A stretch of 64,000 bases of DNA from NCBI RefSeq assembly GCF_023073415.1, contig NZ_JADPJL010000014.1, positions 23,059-87,058 on the forward strand. The letters run 5' to 3'. The notes under the pieces are model-generated. The model was not told the origin of the DNA. It searched no databases and was given only the letters and a program-made list of their open reading frames with translations. The position numbers and the translations under genes are program-made. Shown here in pieces: positions 9,232 to 17,344 of the stretch. The first letter of the stretch is position 1, and each line of letters opens with the position of its first letter. The DNA is from Bradyrhizobium sp. 190 (GTDB lineage Bacteria; Pseudomonadota; Alphaproteobacteria; Rhizobiales; Xanthobacteraceae).

Positions 9232-10506
9232 ATGCCTGATGGCTCTGCCAGCGCCCATCATTACCGCCCCAAGCTCGTCACCGTGTTGTCGGAGGGCTAC
9301 GTTCTCGCCAGCTTTCGCAAGGATATGCTGGCCGCGCTGACAGTTGCGATTGTCGCGCTCCCGCTCTCGATGGCGATCGCCGTTGCCTCGGGCGTGTCGC
9401 CCGAGCGGGGATTATATGCCGCCGTCATCGGCGGCTTTTTAGTATCGGCGCTGGGCGGCAGCCGTTATCAGATCGGCGGTCCCGCCGGCGCGTTCATCGT
9501 CCTCGTATCGGCCACCGTGGCGCGATTTGGCCTCGAAGGGTTGTTGCTGACGGTTTTCATCTCCGGTTTCATGCTGACGCTGATCGGCTTGCTGAGGCTC
9601 GGCGCGCTGATCCGTTATATTCCCCATGCGGTGACCATCGGCTTCACCTGCGGCATCGCGGTGACGATCTTTGCCAGCCAGCTCAGGGATCTCGGCGGAT
9701 TGAAACTGCCTGCCGCCGAACCAGGGCCGTTATTGCCAAAGCTCGCCGCGCTCGGGCAAGCGCTGCCGACGCTCAATCCTGCTGCGCTCGCCGTCGGCGT
9801 TGGTTCGGCCGCCTTGATCTTCCTGCTGCGGCGCCTCGTGCCGAACTGGCCGGGAATGTTGATCGCGGTCGTTCTGGCCTCGGTCGCTGCCTGGCTGTTC
9901 CACCTGCCGGTGGAAACGGTCGGCAGCCGTTTTGGCCAGCTTCCGGATGGTCTGCCGGGGCCGCGTCTGCCTGATATCTCTTACGCAACCATTCTCGAAG
10001 TGTTGCCGGCGGCGCTTTCCTTCACGCTGCTGGGCGCAGTCGAAAGCCTGCTGTCCGCAAAGGTCGCCGACGGCATGACCGGGCGCAAGCATCGCTACAA
10101 TATGGAGGTGGTGGCGCAAGGCATCGCCAACGTCGCCTCCGCCATCTTCGGCGGCATCAGCGTGACAGGTACGATCGCCCGTACGGCCACCAATATCCGC
10201 GCGGGCGCGTGCAGCCCGGTCTCCGGCATGGCGCATGCGTTGTTCGTGCTGATGTTCATGGCGACCGCAGCGCCCTTGGCGAGTTTTGTTCCGCTGTCGG
10301 CGCTGGCCGGTGTGCTGGTGGTGGTGTGCTGGAACATGGCCGAGAAGGAAGAATTTTCGCGCCTGCTTCACGACTGGCGCCCGGCCTGCGTGCTGATCGC
10401 GACCTTCGGCCTGACGCTGATCGAAGACCTGACGATCGGCATCATCGCCGGGTGCGTACTGGCGGCAGCGCTTGCGATCTATGATCGCGTTCGCTCTCGC
10501 GTCTAA
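9232..10506 (+). CDS. SulP-family inorganic anion transporter without a STAS domain
   Basis: This is a multi-pass inner-membrane transporter of the SulP (SLC26-like) family, whose members carry sulfate, bicarbonate or other anions. The 424-residue protein contains the family core: ALTVAIVALPLSMAIAVASGVSPERGLYAAVIGGFLVSALGGSRYQIGGPAGAF near the N-terminus, then GFTCGIAVTIF, AALSFTLLGAVESLLSAKVADGMTG and GTIARTATNIRAGACSPVSGMAHALFV. It ends right after the last membrane span (IIAGCVLAAALAIYDRVRSRV). The C-terminal cytoplasmic STAS domain of about 100-150 residues found in most SulP proteins is absent. The stop overlaps the convergent DUF2889 gene by four bases. The true anion is not predictable here. 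Confidence 0.85.
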   Translation: MPDGSASAHHYRPKLVTVLSEGYVLASFRKDMLAALTVAIVALPLSMAIAVASGVSPERGLYAAVIGGFLVSALGGSRYQIGGPAGAFIVLVSATVARFGLEGLLLTVFISGFMLTLIGLLRLGALIRYIPHAVTIGFTCGIAVTIFASQLRDLGGLKLPAAEPGPLLPKLAALGQALPTLNPAALAVGVGSAALIFLLRRLVPNWPGMLIAVVLASVAAWLFHLPVETVGSRFGQLPDGLPGPRLPDISYATILEVLPAALSFTLLGAVESLLSAKVADGMTGRKHRYNMEVVAQGIANVASAIFGGISVTGTIARTATNIRAGACSPVSGMAHALFVLMFMATAAPLASFVPLSALAGVLVVVCWNMAEKEEFSRLLHDWRPACVLIATFGLTLIEDLTIGIIAGCVLAAALAIYDRVRSRV

Positions 10507-11084
10507 TCCTTCGCGGTCGGCTTGGTCGCGAACTGCGGGAACATCGCGGCGACGATCGGGCCGTCGGTGCGCCAGGAATGGCAGCCGCCGATGAAGAATG
10601 GACGTTCGCCGGAGTTCTGCTGGTTCTCCAGCGTGTCCCTGCCTTCCGGCTTCTTGCCGTAGGACATGGTCTGGTACAGCGTGGTCACGGCGGGGCCGAG
10701 CAATTCCATCAGATGCGTGCAGGTCTCGAGCCGGCCGATCTTGCGCCGCACCGTTTCGCGCCAGCCGGGGCCGATGCGCTCGCCGATCAGACGTTCAAGG
10801 ATCGGCTCGACCTCGACGCAGGTCGGGTAGGGCGTCGCGCGCATCATCGCTTCCGCTTCGCGGATGGTCATGCTGTCGTCGATCGCAATGCGCAGGCCGA
10901 TATCGTGCACGGGATCGCCCGGCTTCAGTTCGCCGCGAAACCGATCGGCGCGCTGGGTGAAGGGCTTTGTGTCGCGCAGCCATGCCTCGACTTCCCAGAG
11001 CCCGTCGTCGCGCAGAAAGCCTTCGCATTCGACCGATCGCGTATGCATCAGGCGGCGCGATTTGTTGCTATTTTCCAGAGGCAT
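10503..11084 (-). CDS. DUF2889 domain protein
   Basis: A 193-residue soluble protein of the DUF2889 family, whose biochemical role is not established. The family pattern is clear: MHTRSVECEGFLRDDGLWEVEAWLRDTKPF at the N-terminus, PGDPVHDIGLRIAIDD in the middle, and GPGWRETVRRKIGRLETCTHLMELLGPAVTTLYQ towards the C-terminus. It has no signal peptide or membrane span. The start at 11084 (MPLENSNKSRRLMHTR) fits the usual family spacing before the MHTR motif; M13 (11048) is an alternative. It overlaps the convergent SulP gene by four bases and is followed upstream, 29 bp away, by the quinone oxidoreductase gene on the same strand, so it may be co-transcribed with that gene. Confidence 0.85.
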   Translation of the reverse strand: MPLENSNKSRRLMHTRSVECEGFLRDDGLWEVEAWLRDTKPFTQRADRFRGELKPGDPVHDIGLRIAIDDSMTIREAEAMMRATPYPTCVEVEPILERLIGERIGPGWRETVRRKIGRLETCTHLMELLGPAVTTLYQTMSYGKKPEGRDTLENQQNSGERPFFIGGCHSWRTDGPIVAAMFPQFATKPTAKD

Positions 11085-11113
11085 CAGTTCGTATCCTGCA
11101 TTGATGCGTCACC

Positions 11114-12091
11114 TCAGTCGAATTTGACGATCATCTTGCCGAGCGCCGATCGCGACTGCATGGTCTTGAACGCCTCGCGGAAATTCTCGAACGGCACGAC
11201 CTTGCCGACCACGGGCCGCAATTTGCCCGATGCCAGCCAGTCGAACAATTGCGCCATCAGGCGGGTATGCGTCTCCGGCTCGCGCTTCTGGATCTGGGCG
11301 AGATCGACGCCGAGCAGCGCACCGCCCTTGAGCAGCGGCAGGTTGAACGCCAGCGCCGGGATGGTGCCCGAGGCGAAGCCTACGACCAGATGCCGCCCGC
11401 GCCAGGCAATCGAGCGAAACGCCTGCAGCGAGACTTCGCCGCCGACGGGGTCGAAAATAACGTCCGGCCCATGCCCGCCGGTGAGTTCCTTGAGCGTGTC
11501 CCGCCAATCCGACTTGGTGTAGTCGATGGTGTCATCGGCGCCGAACTGCACCGCGAAGGCGCGCTTCTCCGCCGTCGAGGCGGCGGCGATCACCCGGGCG
11601 CCTATCAGTTTGCCGATCTGGACGGCGGCGATGCCGACGCCGCCGGCCGCGCCCAGCACCAGCAATATCTCGCCTTCGCGCAACGACGCACGGGCATCCA
11701 ACGCGTAAAGCCCGGTCAGATAGTTTGCCTGAAACGATGCGCCGGCCTCGAAGGGAACTTGCGGCGGCAGGTGCTTGAGCGCCGCTGACGATACCGAGAT
11801 GTATTCAGCCAGCGCGCCGGAACGGGTCATGCCGACCACCGGCATATCAGGCTTGAACGCGGTGACGTCGTCGGCAACGGCGTCGACGATGCCGGCAAAC
11901 TCCGTACCCGGCACGAACGGCAGCGGATCCTTGGTCTGATAAAGCCCTTGCACCTTCAATCCGTCGACGAAGCCGACCGCCGCGGCGCCGACCTTGACGC
12001 GGACTTCGCCTTTGGAAACGCCGGGCGTATCGATCTCCTTGATCGAGATGCCGTCGATCGAATTGTAGCTGTCGACAACCACGGCCTTCAT
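11114..12091 (-). CDS. NADPH:quinone oxidoreductase family protein
   Basis: A medium-chain dehydrogenase/reductase of the zinc-free quinone oxidoreductase (QOR) branch, 325 residues, cytoplasmic. It shows the GroES-like N-terminal domain (VPGTEFAGIVDAVADDV), the nucleotide motif VLGAAGGVGIAAVQIGKLIGARVIAAAS near 145-175, and TIDYTKSDWRDTLKELTGGHGPDVIFDPVGGE, typical of QORs. Structural and catalytic zinc cysteines are absent, as expected for this branch. The ATG at 12091 (MKAVVVDSYNS) is chosen over an upstream in-frame start because MKA(V)V is the standard family N-terminus. It reduces quinones, enones or acryloyl-type substrates with NADPH; the natural substrate is unknown. Confidence 0.88.
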   Translation of the reverse strand: MKAVVVDSYNSIDGISIKEIDTPGVSKGEVRVKVGAAAVGFVDGLKVQGLYQTKDPLPFVPGTEFAGIVDAVADDVTAFKPDMPVVGMTRSGALAEYISVSSAALKHLPPQVPFEAGASFQANYLTGLYALDARASLREGEILLVLGAAGGVGIAAVQIGKLIGARVIAAASTAEKRAFAVQFGADDTIDYTKSDWRDTLKELTGGHGPDVIFDPVGGEVSLQAFRSIAWRGRHLVVGFASGTIPALAFNLPLLKGGALLGVDLAQIQKREPETHTRLMAQLFDWLASGKLRPVVGKVVPFENFREAFKTMQSRSALGKMIVKFD

Positions 12092-12173
12092 GCGATTTCT
12101 TCCATGCGTTTTCTTTTGGGGCTCCAATGCATTACGCCGACATCTTGAGGTGCTTGCAGATTCTTCGGAAGCA

Positions 12174-13247
12174 CTATTCGGCCGCTTCGGCCTGCCGGTC
12201 GATCGCAAGCGCCCCTTGCTTGATGAGTGGAATCAAGTCGCGGCCGATTGCCATCGTGTCGTGCGGATTCTCGAAACCGCGCAGCAGGAAGGAATGAATG
12301 CCGAGCCGGTAATATTCCAGCACCGCCGCCGCAATCTGCTCCGGCGTTCCGACCAGGCATGACGTATTGCCGGGTGCGCCGGTGGCGCGCGCGATCCCCA
12401 TCCACAGCCGCTCGTCATGCACGTCGCCGCGCGCGGCGTAGCCGAGCAGGCGTTCGGCGGAACGGTTGGTCGGCTGCGGCGCGGCGCCGGTCTTGCGCTC
12501 AACATCCGCCAGCAGGGCGTTGGCCTTGTCCCACGCAGCACCCTCGGTTTCCGCCATGATCGGTCGTAGCGACATGTTGAAGCTGATGCTGCGCCCGAAG
12601 GCTGAAGCGCGGCGGCGGAAATCCTGTATCCGTTCCCGTGTCTCCTTGAGCGGCTCGCCGAAGATGGCGAACACGTCGCAGTGCTTCGCGCCCATCTCCA
12701 GCGCGCCTTCGGATGAGCCGCCGAAGAACAGCGGCGGGCAGGGCTGCTGAAACGGCTTGATGTCGGAATAGCCGCCCTCGACGCGGTAGAACTCGCCTTG
12801 GTGGTTGATCGGGCTGTCGTTGGTCCAGAGCTTCCGCATCACGTCCAGATACTCGCCGGCCCGGCGGTAGCGGTCGTTCTTGGGCAGGAAGTCGCCTTCG
12901 CTCGCCTGGTCCGCGTCGCTGGTGCCGGCGATGATATGCAGCGCCATCCGGCCCTGCGTGAGCTGGTCGAAGGTCGCGACCTGCCGCGCGGCGAGTGCCG
13001 GCGCCACCGAGCCCGGCCGGTGCGCGATCAGGAACTTGATCCGCTCGGTGTGGTCGGCCGCATAGAGCGCAATCGCAAAACCTTCGGCGGCGGAGGCGTA
13101 ATATCCAACGAGAACAGAATCATAGTTCCACTGCTCGTGCAGACGGGTGAAGTCGATCACCCATTGGCGCGATATCTGTCCCTTGATGAGGTGAACCGCG
13201 ACGCCTTCCTGCTGGGTGCCGATCATTCCGATGATTCTTGCGGGCAT
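12174..13247 (-). CDS. LLM-class flavin-dependent monooxygenase (SsuD-like)
   Basis: A bacterial luciferase-like monooxygenase of the alkanesulfonate-monooxygenase (SsuD) type, 357 residues. The TIM-barrel signatures are YASAAEGFAIALYAADHTERIKFLIAHRPG, QVATFDQLTQGRMALHIIAG, DRYRRAGEYLDVMRKLW and PPLFFGGSSEGALEMGAKHCDVFAIFGEP. The C-terminal CLVGTPEQIAAAVLEYYRLGIHSFLLRGF is conserved in the group. Such enzymes use reduced FMN from a partner reductase to oxygenate substrates such as alkanesulfonates or amines; no reductase is adjacent. The start at 13247 follows CAGGAAACACCC, a good Shine-Dalgarno. It sits between the GntR regulator and the QOR gene on the same strand, so the three could share a transcript. 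The substrate is unresolved. Confidence 0.88.
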   Translation of the reverse strand: MPARIIGMIGTQQEGVAVHLIKGQISRQWVIDFTRLHEQWNYDSVLVGYYASAAEGFAIALYAADHTERIKFLIAHRPGSVAPALAARQVATFDQLTQGRMALHIIAGTSDADQASEGDFLPKNDRYRRAGEYLDVMRKLWTNDSPINHQGEFYRVEGGYSDIKPFQQPCPPLFFGGSSEGALEMGAKHCDVFAIFGEPLKETRERIQDFRRRASAFGRSISFNMSLRPIMAETEGAAWDKANALLADVERKTGAAPQPTNRSAERLLGYAARGDVHDERLWMGIARATGAPGNTSCLVGTPEQIAAAVLEYYRLGIHSFLLRGFENPHDTMAIGRDLIPLIKQGALAIDRQAEAAE

Positions 13248-13329
13248 GGGTGTTTCCTGAGGTCGCTTGACGTTTGCCTGGAATGAAACGCACAACAGCA
13301 AGGGAAAGCAAGCGTTTAGGGCTGCTCTG

Positions 13330-14088
13330 TTAAGCGTCGTGTTCACGGCTGGCATCCGCTGCCGCCATCGCTTCGCCATGCCGGCGTGACAGGGCCGAGA
13401 TGATATTGCGCTCGGTCAAGTCCATCAGGCGGTGCATCGCGCGCCGCGCGCCATCGGGATTGCGCGCCCATATCTCGTCGAGGATGGCGCGGTGATAGGG
13501 CAAGCTCTTGCGCGGCGCACCAGGATTCAGCGTCGAAAGATCGAACGACATCCGAAGCGCCGCTTCGACGGTGGCGCCAAAGGCGACCAGAAAATCATTG
13601 CCGGTCGCCGTCAGGATGCCGCGGTGGAAGCGCAGATCAGGCTCGGAATAGGCGCGGCTGTCCATCCCGGCGGCGTCCATCTCGCGATAGGCCCGTTCAA
13701 TGCGGGCAAGATCGGCATCGGAGCCGCGCTCGGCGCAGATCGCGCAGGCCTCCGGCTCGACGATCCGCCGCACCTGCGTGAGCTGCCGGGCGAACTCTTC
13801 CGTGGGACGCAGCGCCCATGCCCACTCCAGAAGCTCCGCATCCAGCATGTTCCAGTTGATCCGCTCGCGCACATGCGTACCGGCCTTCTGCCGCGCCGCG
13901 ATCAAGCCTTTCGCCTTGAGGACGGACAGCGATTCCCGGATCGAGGTGCGGCTGACGCTAAATTGCGAGGCGAGCTCGATCTCGCGCGGCAGCGTCCAGC
14001 CCTCGTGCCATACGCCGGAGACAATGAGCTTGGCGATTTCGCGCGCGACGTGGGTGTTGGATTGGCGGAGTTCGGCGTCCCTGGGCAA
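13330..14088 (-). CDS. GntR-family regulator, FadR (FCD) subfamily
   Basis: A 252-residue transcription factor: an N-terminal winged helix-turn-helix (VAREIAKLIVSGVWHEGWTLPREIELASQFSVSRTSIRESLSVLKAKGLIAARQKAGTHV region, about residues 14-72) followed by an all-helical FCD ligand domain with typical metal-site histidines (DLRFHRGILTATGN, then YHRAILDEIW). I place the start at a TTG at 14088 because GAGGGG lies seven bases upstream of it and no ATG exists in frame before the HTH; another TTG at 14103 is possible. It is divergent from the sugar-type ABC operon that starts at 14243, so it probably controls that operon and itself. FCD regulators usually sense organic acids or sugar acids. Confidence 0.88.
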   Translation of the reverse strand: MPRDAELRQSNTHVAREIAKLIVSGVWHEGWTLPREIELASQFSVSRTSIRESLSVLKAKGLIAARQKAGTHVRERINWNMLDAELLEWAWALRPTEEFARQLTQVRRIVEPEACAICAERGSDADLARIERAYREMDAAGMDSRAYSEPDLRFHRGILTATGNDFLVAFGATVEAALRMSFDLSTLNPGAPRKSLPYHRAILDEIWARNPDGARRAMHRLMDLTERNIISALSRRHGEAMAAADASREHDA

Positions 14089-14140
14089 ATCGTTACCCCT
14101 CAAGCCTTGAAATAATATTGTCTGCTTTATTGCGATACGA

Positions 14141-14152
14141 TGTCAATTGATA
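14141..14152. promoter_or_regulatory. Candidate GntR operator (TGTCAATTGATA)
   Basis: An imperfect palindrome with ten of twelve positions paired around a CAATTG core lies in the divergent region between the GntR gene (minus, 14088) and the ABC operon (plus, 14243). Its place upstream of both starts fits an autoregulated GntR site. CAATTG cores also occur in the 49-51 kb GntR promoter regions of this window. Assignment is by position and symmetry only. Confidence 0.35.
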
Positions 14153-14186
14153 CCACAAAAATAGCGGATTTGAGAGAAGCCTCCTT

Positions 14187-14215
14187 TTGACAGTACATTT
14201 TATGTCGGTCATATT
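14187..14215 (+). promoter_or_regulatory. Candidate sigma-70 promoter of the sugar-type ABC operon
   Basis: TTGACA at 14187-14192 is followed after 17 bases by CATATT at 14210-14215, close to the vegetative consensus. It lies 28 bp upstream of the ATG of the binding-protein gene and about 35 bp downstream of the candidate GntR palindrome. The stretch is AT-rich compared with its surroundings, which supports promoter function. Confidence 0.5.
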
Positions 14216-14242
14216 ATCGAAAAGCTCGTCAGGGAGGGCGCC

Positions 14243-15607
14243 ATGACCAAGAAGAATTCGGACCATAAATCCGCAGCCGTCAGCCGCCGAACGCTGCTTC
14301 AGGCCGGCGCCGCCACAATCGGCGCGGCGGCGTTCCCGATGCCGGGAATCGCGCAAACTAAACCTTTCGCCGGCGTCACCCTGCGCGGGGCATCGTTCCA
14401 GCACCGCTTCTTCACCCTGCTGCAGAACTACATCCCGGAATTCGAGGCGCAGACCGGCATGAAGGTCGATCTGCAGCTCTCGGCATTTCCGGTCTACAAC
14501 CAGCAGGCCAATCTCGAACTGTCGTCGGGCGGCTCGGCGTTCGATCTCGTCAACGTCACTTTCATTCTCGCCTCGCGCTGGGTCGCGGCGGGGCTGCTGG
14601 CCAATCTCGATGAGTTCACCGGCGATCCCAATCTGACGCCGGCGGAATGGAAACCGAAGGACTTCGTCGAGGGCGCACAGGTGCCTTATCGCGACGCCAA
14701 GGGCGCTACCTACGGCTATTCCTGGGAAGGCGGCGCCATGGTGATGGGCCTCTCCCGTATGGACCTGATGGAGAAGAAGGGGCTGAAGGTTCCAAAGACC
14801 TTTGCTGAGTTGCAGGAGGTCTGCGCCGCGATCAACGGCACAGACAATGTCAGCGGCCTCGTCAGCTTCCAGCTTCATCACTGGTGCCTGCCGCCCTACA
14901 TCCAGGGTTTTGGCGGCAACATCTTCCGCAATCCGCCCGCCGACATCATGCCGGCGCTGAACTCGCCGGAAGCGATTCAGGCGATCGAATTCTACGCGAA
15001 CCTGTTGAAGAATTACGCGCCGAAGGGCGTGCTGACCTATACCGAGGACCAGGCCCGGCAAGCCCTGCTCACCGGCCGCTCCAACATCTTCATTCATTCC
15101 AGCGCGTGGATCACGCCGATCCTGATGTCCGGCGATAGCAAGGTGAAAGACACCTCGCGCGTCGTGCGGATGCCGGCCGGACCGGTGCGCGATTTCCCGG
15201 CCGCCAACAGCCAGGGGCTCGGCATTCCCAAAAACGCCAAGAACAAGAAGGCGGCGTGGGAATTCATCAAATGGGCGCTCAGCCCGGAAATCTCGATGCG
15301 CCTCGTCAAGGAGCACGGCCATTCCTCGGTCTGCCGCAGATCCGTGATCGAGAGCGAGGAATATCGCAAGCTCAACACGGTCAACGGTCAGGACCTCGGC
15401 GCGCTCTATCTCGAGGTGCTGGGTCTGCCGGCCAAGGGCGAGAACTACATGGCCTATCGCACCGTCAAGGAATTCCCGATCGTAGGCGATGTCCTCAACA
15501 AGGCGTTCGAGCAGGTGGCGACCGGACAGCTCCCGGCTCAGGCTGCGATGAACGCTGCGCAGGAGCAGGCGATTGCCAATATGCGCCGGGGCGGGACTGC
15601 GCTTTGA
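14243..15607 (+). CDS. ABC substrate-binding protein, family 1 (sugar type), Tat-exported
   Basis: A 454-residue periplasmic binding protein of the SBP_bac_1 family, which binds mono- and oligosaccharides, polyols or related compounds. The N-terminus carries a twin-arginine signal (SRRTLLQAGAATIGAAAFPM) ending near GIAQ-TKPFAG. Family landmarks are GMKVDLQLSAFPVYNQQANLELSSGGSAFDLVNVTF and KKAAWEFIKWALSPEISMRL. The ATG follows GGGAGGG at five bases. The first permease start overlaps its stop, so binding protein and permeases are coupled. Expression is probably under the divergent FadR-type regulator. No sugar-type ATPase is encoded in the operon. The neighbouring shikimate-dehydrogenase-like gene hints at a hydroaromatic or sugar-acid ligand, but that is speculative. 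Confidence 0.9.
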   Translation: MTKKNSDHKSAAVSRRTLLQAGAATIGAAAFPMPGIAQTKPFAGVTLRGASFQHRFFTLLQNYIPEFEAQTGMKVDLQLSAFPVYNQQANLELSSGGSAFDLVNVTFILASRWVAAGLLANLDEFTGDPNLTPAEWKPKDFVEGAQVPYRDAKGATYGYSWEGGAMVMGLSRMDLMEKKGLKVPKTFAELQEVCAAINGTDNVSGLVSFQLHHWCLPPYIQGFGGNIFRNPPADIMPALNSPEAIQAIEFYANLLKNYAPKGVLTYTEDQARQALLTGRSNIFIHSSAWITPILMSGDSKVKDTSRVVRMPAGPVRDFPAANSQGLGIPKNAKNKKAAWEFIKWALSPEISMRLVKEHGHSSVCRRSVIESEEYRKLNTVNGQDLGALYLEVLGLPAKGENYMAYRTVKEFPIVGDVLNKAFEQVATGQLPAQAAMNAAQEQAIANMRRGGTAL

Positions 15608-16503
15608 GTGGAAGAGGACTGGTCGACGCCGAGCGCCGCCGCTTCAATCGCTGGGCGCTGGCGCCGAGCCTGATCGTGTTGTTCATGATCGCGGGCCTGC
15701 CCGCGATCTATCTGGTCGTGACCAGCCTGACGCCATTCCAGCTGGTCAATCCCGGCTCGTCGACCGATTTCAGTTCGCCCTTGCGCAACTATCGCCTGCT
15801 GCCTGATGATCCGCGCTTCGTCAATTCGCTGTGGGTGCAGGCCAAGCTGTCGTTCTGGGGCGTGCTGTTCCAGGTTCTGCTCGGCATGTTGCTGGCGCTC
15901 CTGTTGCACACACAGTCGCGCGTCGTGGAATTCGCCCGCACGTTCTTCCTGATCCCGATGGTGCTGCCGCCGATCGTGGTGGCGATCATCTGGAAGCTGA
16001 TCTACACGCCCGACATCAGCCCCCTCTATTACGCCGCAGGCCTGCTCAACATCACGATGCCGTCGCTGACCTCCAGCGTCGATTTTGCCCTGACCGCGAT
16101 CATCATCGCCGACACCTGGGAATGGTTGCCCTTCACCTTCCTGATGGTGCTGGCCGCATTGCAGACCATTCCGGACGAATTTTCCGAAGCGGCGCTGGTC
16201 GACGGCGCCAACCGTCTGCAGATCTTTTTCTACATCACGCTGCCCTTCATCACGCCGATCCTGGTGATCTCGGGCATGTTTCGCCTGATCGACAGCGTCA
16301 AGGCGTTCCCGCTGGTGTTCCTCTTGACCGGCGGCGGGCCGGGCAGCGTCACCGAGGTGACGAACTATTACGCTTATCTGCTGGCCTTCGATTTCAACGA
16401 GATCGGCTATTCCAGTTCGGTCACCATCGTGATGCTGCTGCTGGTCGTTGCGGTCAGCCTCGGCGTGGTGTGGATGGGCCGCCGCCGGGAGGCCATGGCA
16501 TGA
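15604..16503 (+). CDS. Sugar-type ABC permease (MalF/UgpA class)
   Basis: A 299-residue inner-membrane permease with six predicted spans, from WALAPSLIVLFMIAGLPAIYLVVTSLTPF to VTIVMLLLVVAVSLGVVWMG. The coupling loop is EEFSEAALVDGANRLQIFFYITLPFITPIL (EAA motif, about residues 195-225). The only suitable start is a TTG at 15604 that overlaps the upstream TGA as TTGA, analogous to the common ATGA overlap; a GGGCGGGA stretch lies upstream. Its stop overlaps the next permease as ATGA. It forms a heterodimer with the following MalG-class permease. The matching ATPase must be encoded elsewhere. Confidence 0.88.
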   Translation: MSGRGLVDAERRRFNRWALAPSLIVLFMIAGLPAIYLVVTSLTPFQLVNPGSSTDFSSPLRNYRLLPDDPRFVNSLWVQAKLSFWGVLFQVLLGMLLALLLHTQSRVVEFARTFFLIPMVLPPIVVAIIWKLIYTPDISPLYYAAGLLNITMPSLTSSVDFALTAIIIADTWEWLPFTFLMVLAALQTIPDEFSEAALVDGANRLQIFFYITLPFITPILVISGMFRLIDSVKAFPLVFLLTGGGPGSVTEVTNYYAYLLAFDFNEIGYSSSVTIVMLLLVVAVSLGVVWMGRRREAMA

Positions 16504-17339
16504 GTGGAAGCTCGAGCGGGCCGATCCGCCGTTCCGCCAGCGTTCGCCGGCTCGTGGCGATCGGCGTGACGCTGATCGTGTTGCTGTCGCCGTTCCTCTG
16601 GCTGCTGCAGATGAGCTTCAAGTCCAACGACCTGATCCTGCAGTTTCCGCCTCCACTGATCTTCACGCCGACGCCGCAGAACTACACCTCGCTCTGGCAG
16701 GGCGCGTTCCCGGCTTCCTTCGTCAACAGCCTGATGAGCGCCTCGTTCTCCACCGCGCTGGCGCTCATTCTCGGCGTGCCTGCGGCCTACGCGCTGTCGC
16801 GATGGGCGGGGCGGGGCAAGCATGCGCTGAGCTTTGCGATCCTGGTAACGCGGATGGCGCCGCCGATCGCGTTCACGATTCCGTTCTTCCTGTTCTATCG
16901 CTGGATTGGACTGCTCGACACCGTCACCGGGCTGGTGCTGGTCTACACCAGCTTCAACCTGCCGCTGGTGATCTGGATGATGCAGCCGTTCTTCGAGACG
17001 GTGCCGCGATCGCTGGAGGAGGCGGCGCTGGTCGACGGCGCGCCGACCCGCGTTGTCTTTCTCGAAATCGTGCTGCCGATGGTCGCGCCCGGCCTCGCCG
17101 CTACCGCGATCCTGTGCTTTCTGTACGCCTGGAACGACTTCTTCTTCGCGCTGATCCTGACGCGGACGAATGCGCGCACCGCGCCCGTTGCCGTGGTCAA
17201 CTTCATGAATTACGAGGGCTGGGAGTGGGGCAAGATCGCCGCCGGCGGATCGCTGGTCATGGCGCCGGTCCTGATTTTTTCTCTCGCGGTCCGCCGCTAT
17301 CTGGTGAGCGGGCTGACGGCCGGCGCCGTGAAGGGGTAA
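16500..17339 (+). CDS. Sugar-type ABC permease (MalG/UgpE class)
   Basis: A 279-residue inner-membrane permease, second half of the sugar-type channel. It has TM1 LVAIGVTLIVLLSPFLWLLQMSFKS, the MalG-type loop FPPPLIFTPTPQNYTSLWQGAF, the EAA coupling segment VPRSLEEAALVDGAPTRVVFLEIVLPMVAPGL, and the C-terminal AAGGSLVMAPVLIFSLAVRRYLVSGLTAGAVKG typical of the class. The ATG overlaps the preceding stop by four bases. The last codons are followed five bases later by the shikimate-dehydrogenase-like gene, so that enzyme is almost certainly in the same operon. Confidence 0.9.
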   Translation: MSGSSSGPIRRSASVRRLVAIGVTLIVLLSPFLWLLQMSFKSNDLILQFPPPLIFTPTPQNYTSLWQGAFPASFVNSLMSASFSTALALILGVPAAYALSRWAGRGKHALSFAILVTRMAPPIAFTIPFFLFYRWIGLLDTVTGLVLVYTSFNLPLVIWMMQPFFETVPRSLEEAALVDGAPTRVVFLEIVLPMVAPGLAATAILCFLYAWNDFFFALILTRTNARTAPVAVVNFMNYEGWEWGKIAAGGSLVMAPVLIFSLAVRRYLVSGLTAGAVKG

Positions 17340-17344
17340 GAGCG

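Noticed and set aside
14093..15322. Open frame of about 400 codons on the minus strand opposite the sugar-binding protein gene
   Set aside because: Antisense to a Tat-exported binding protein with strong motifs; residues are Arg/Ala/Asp-rich with no recognisable domain.
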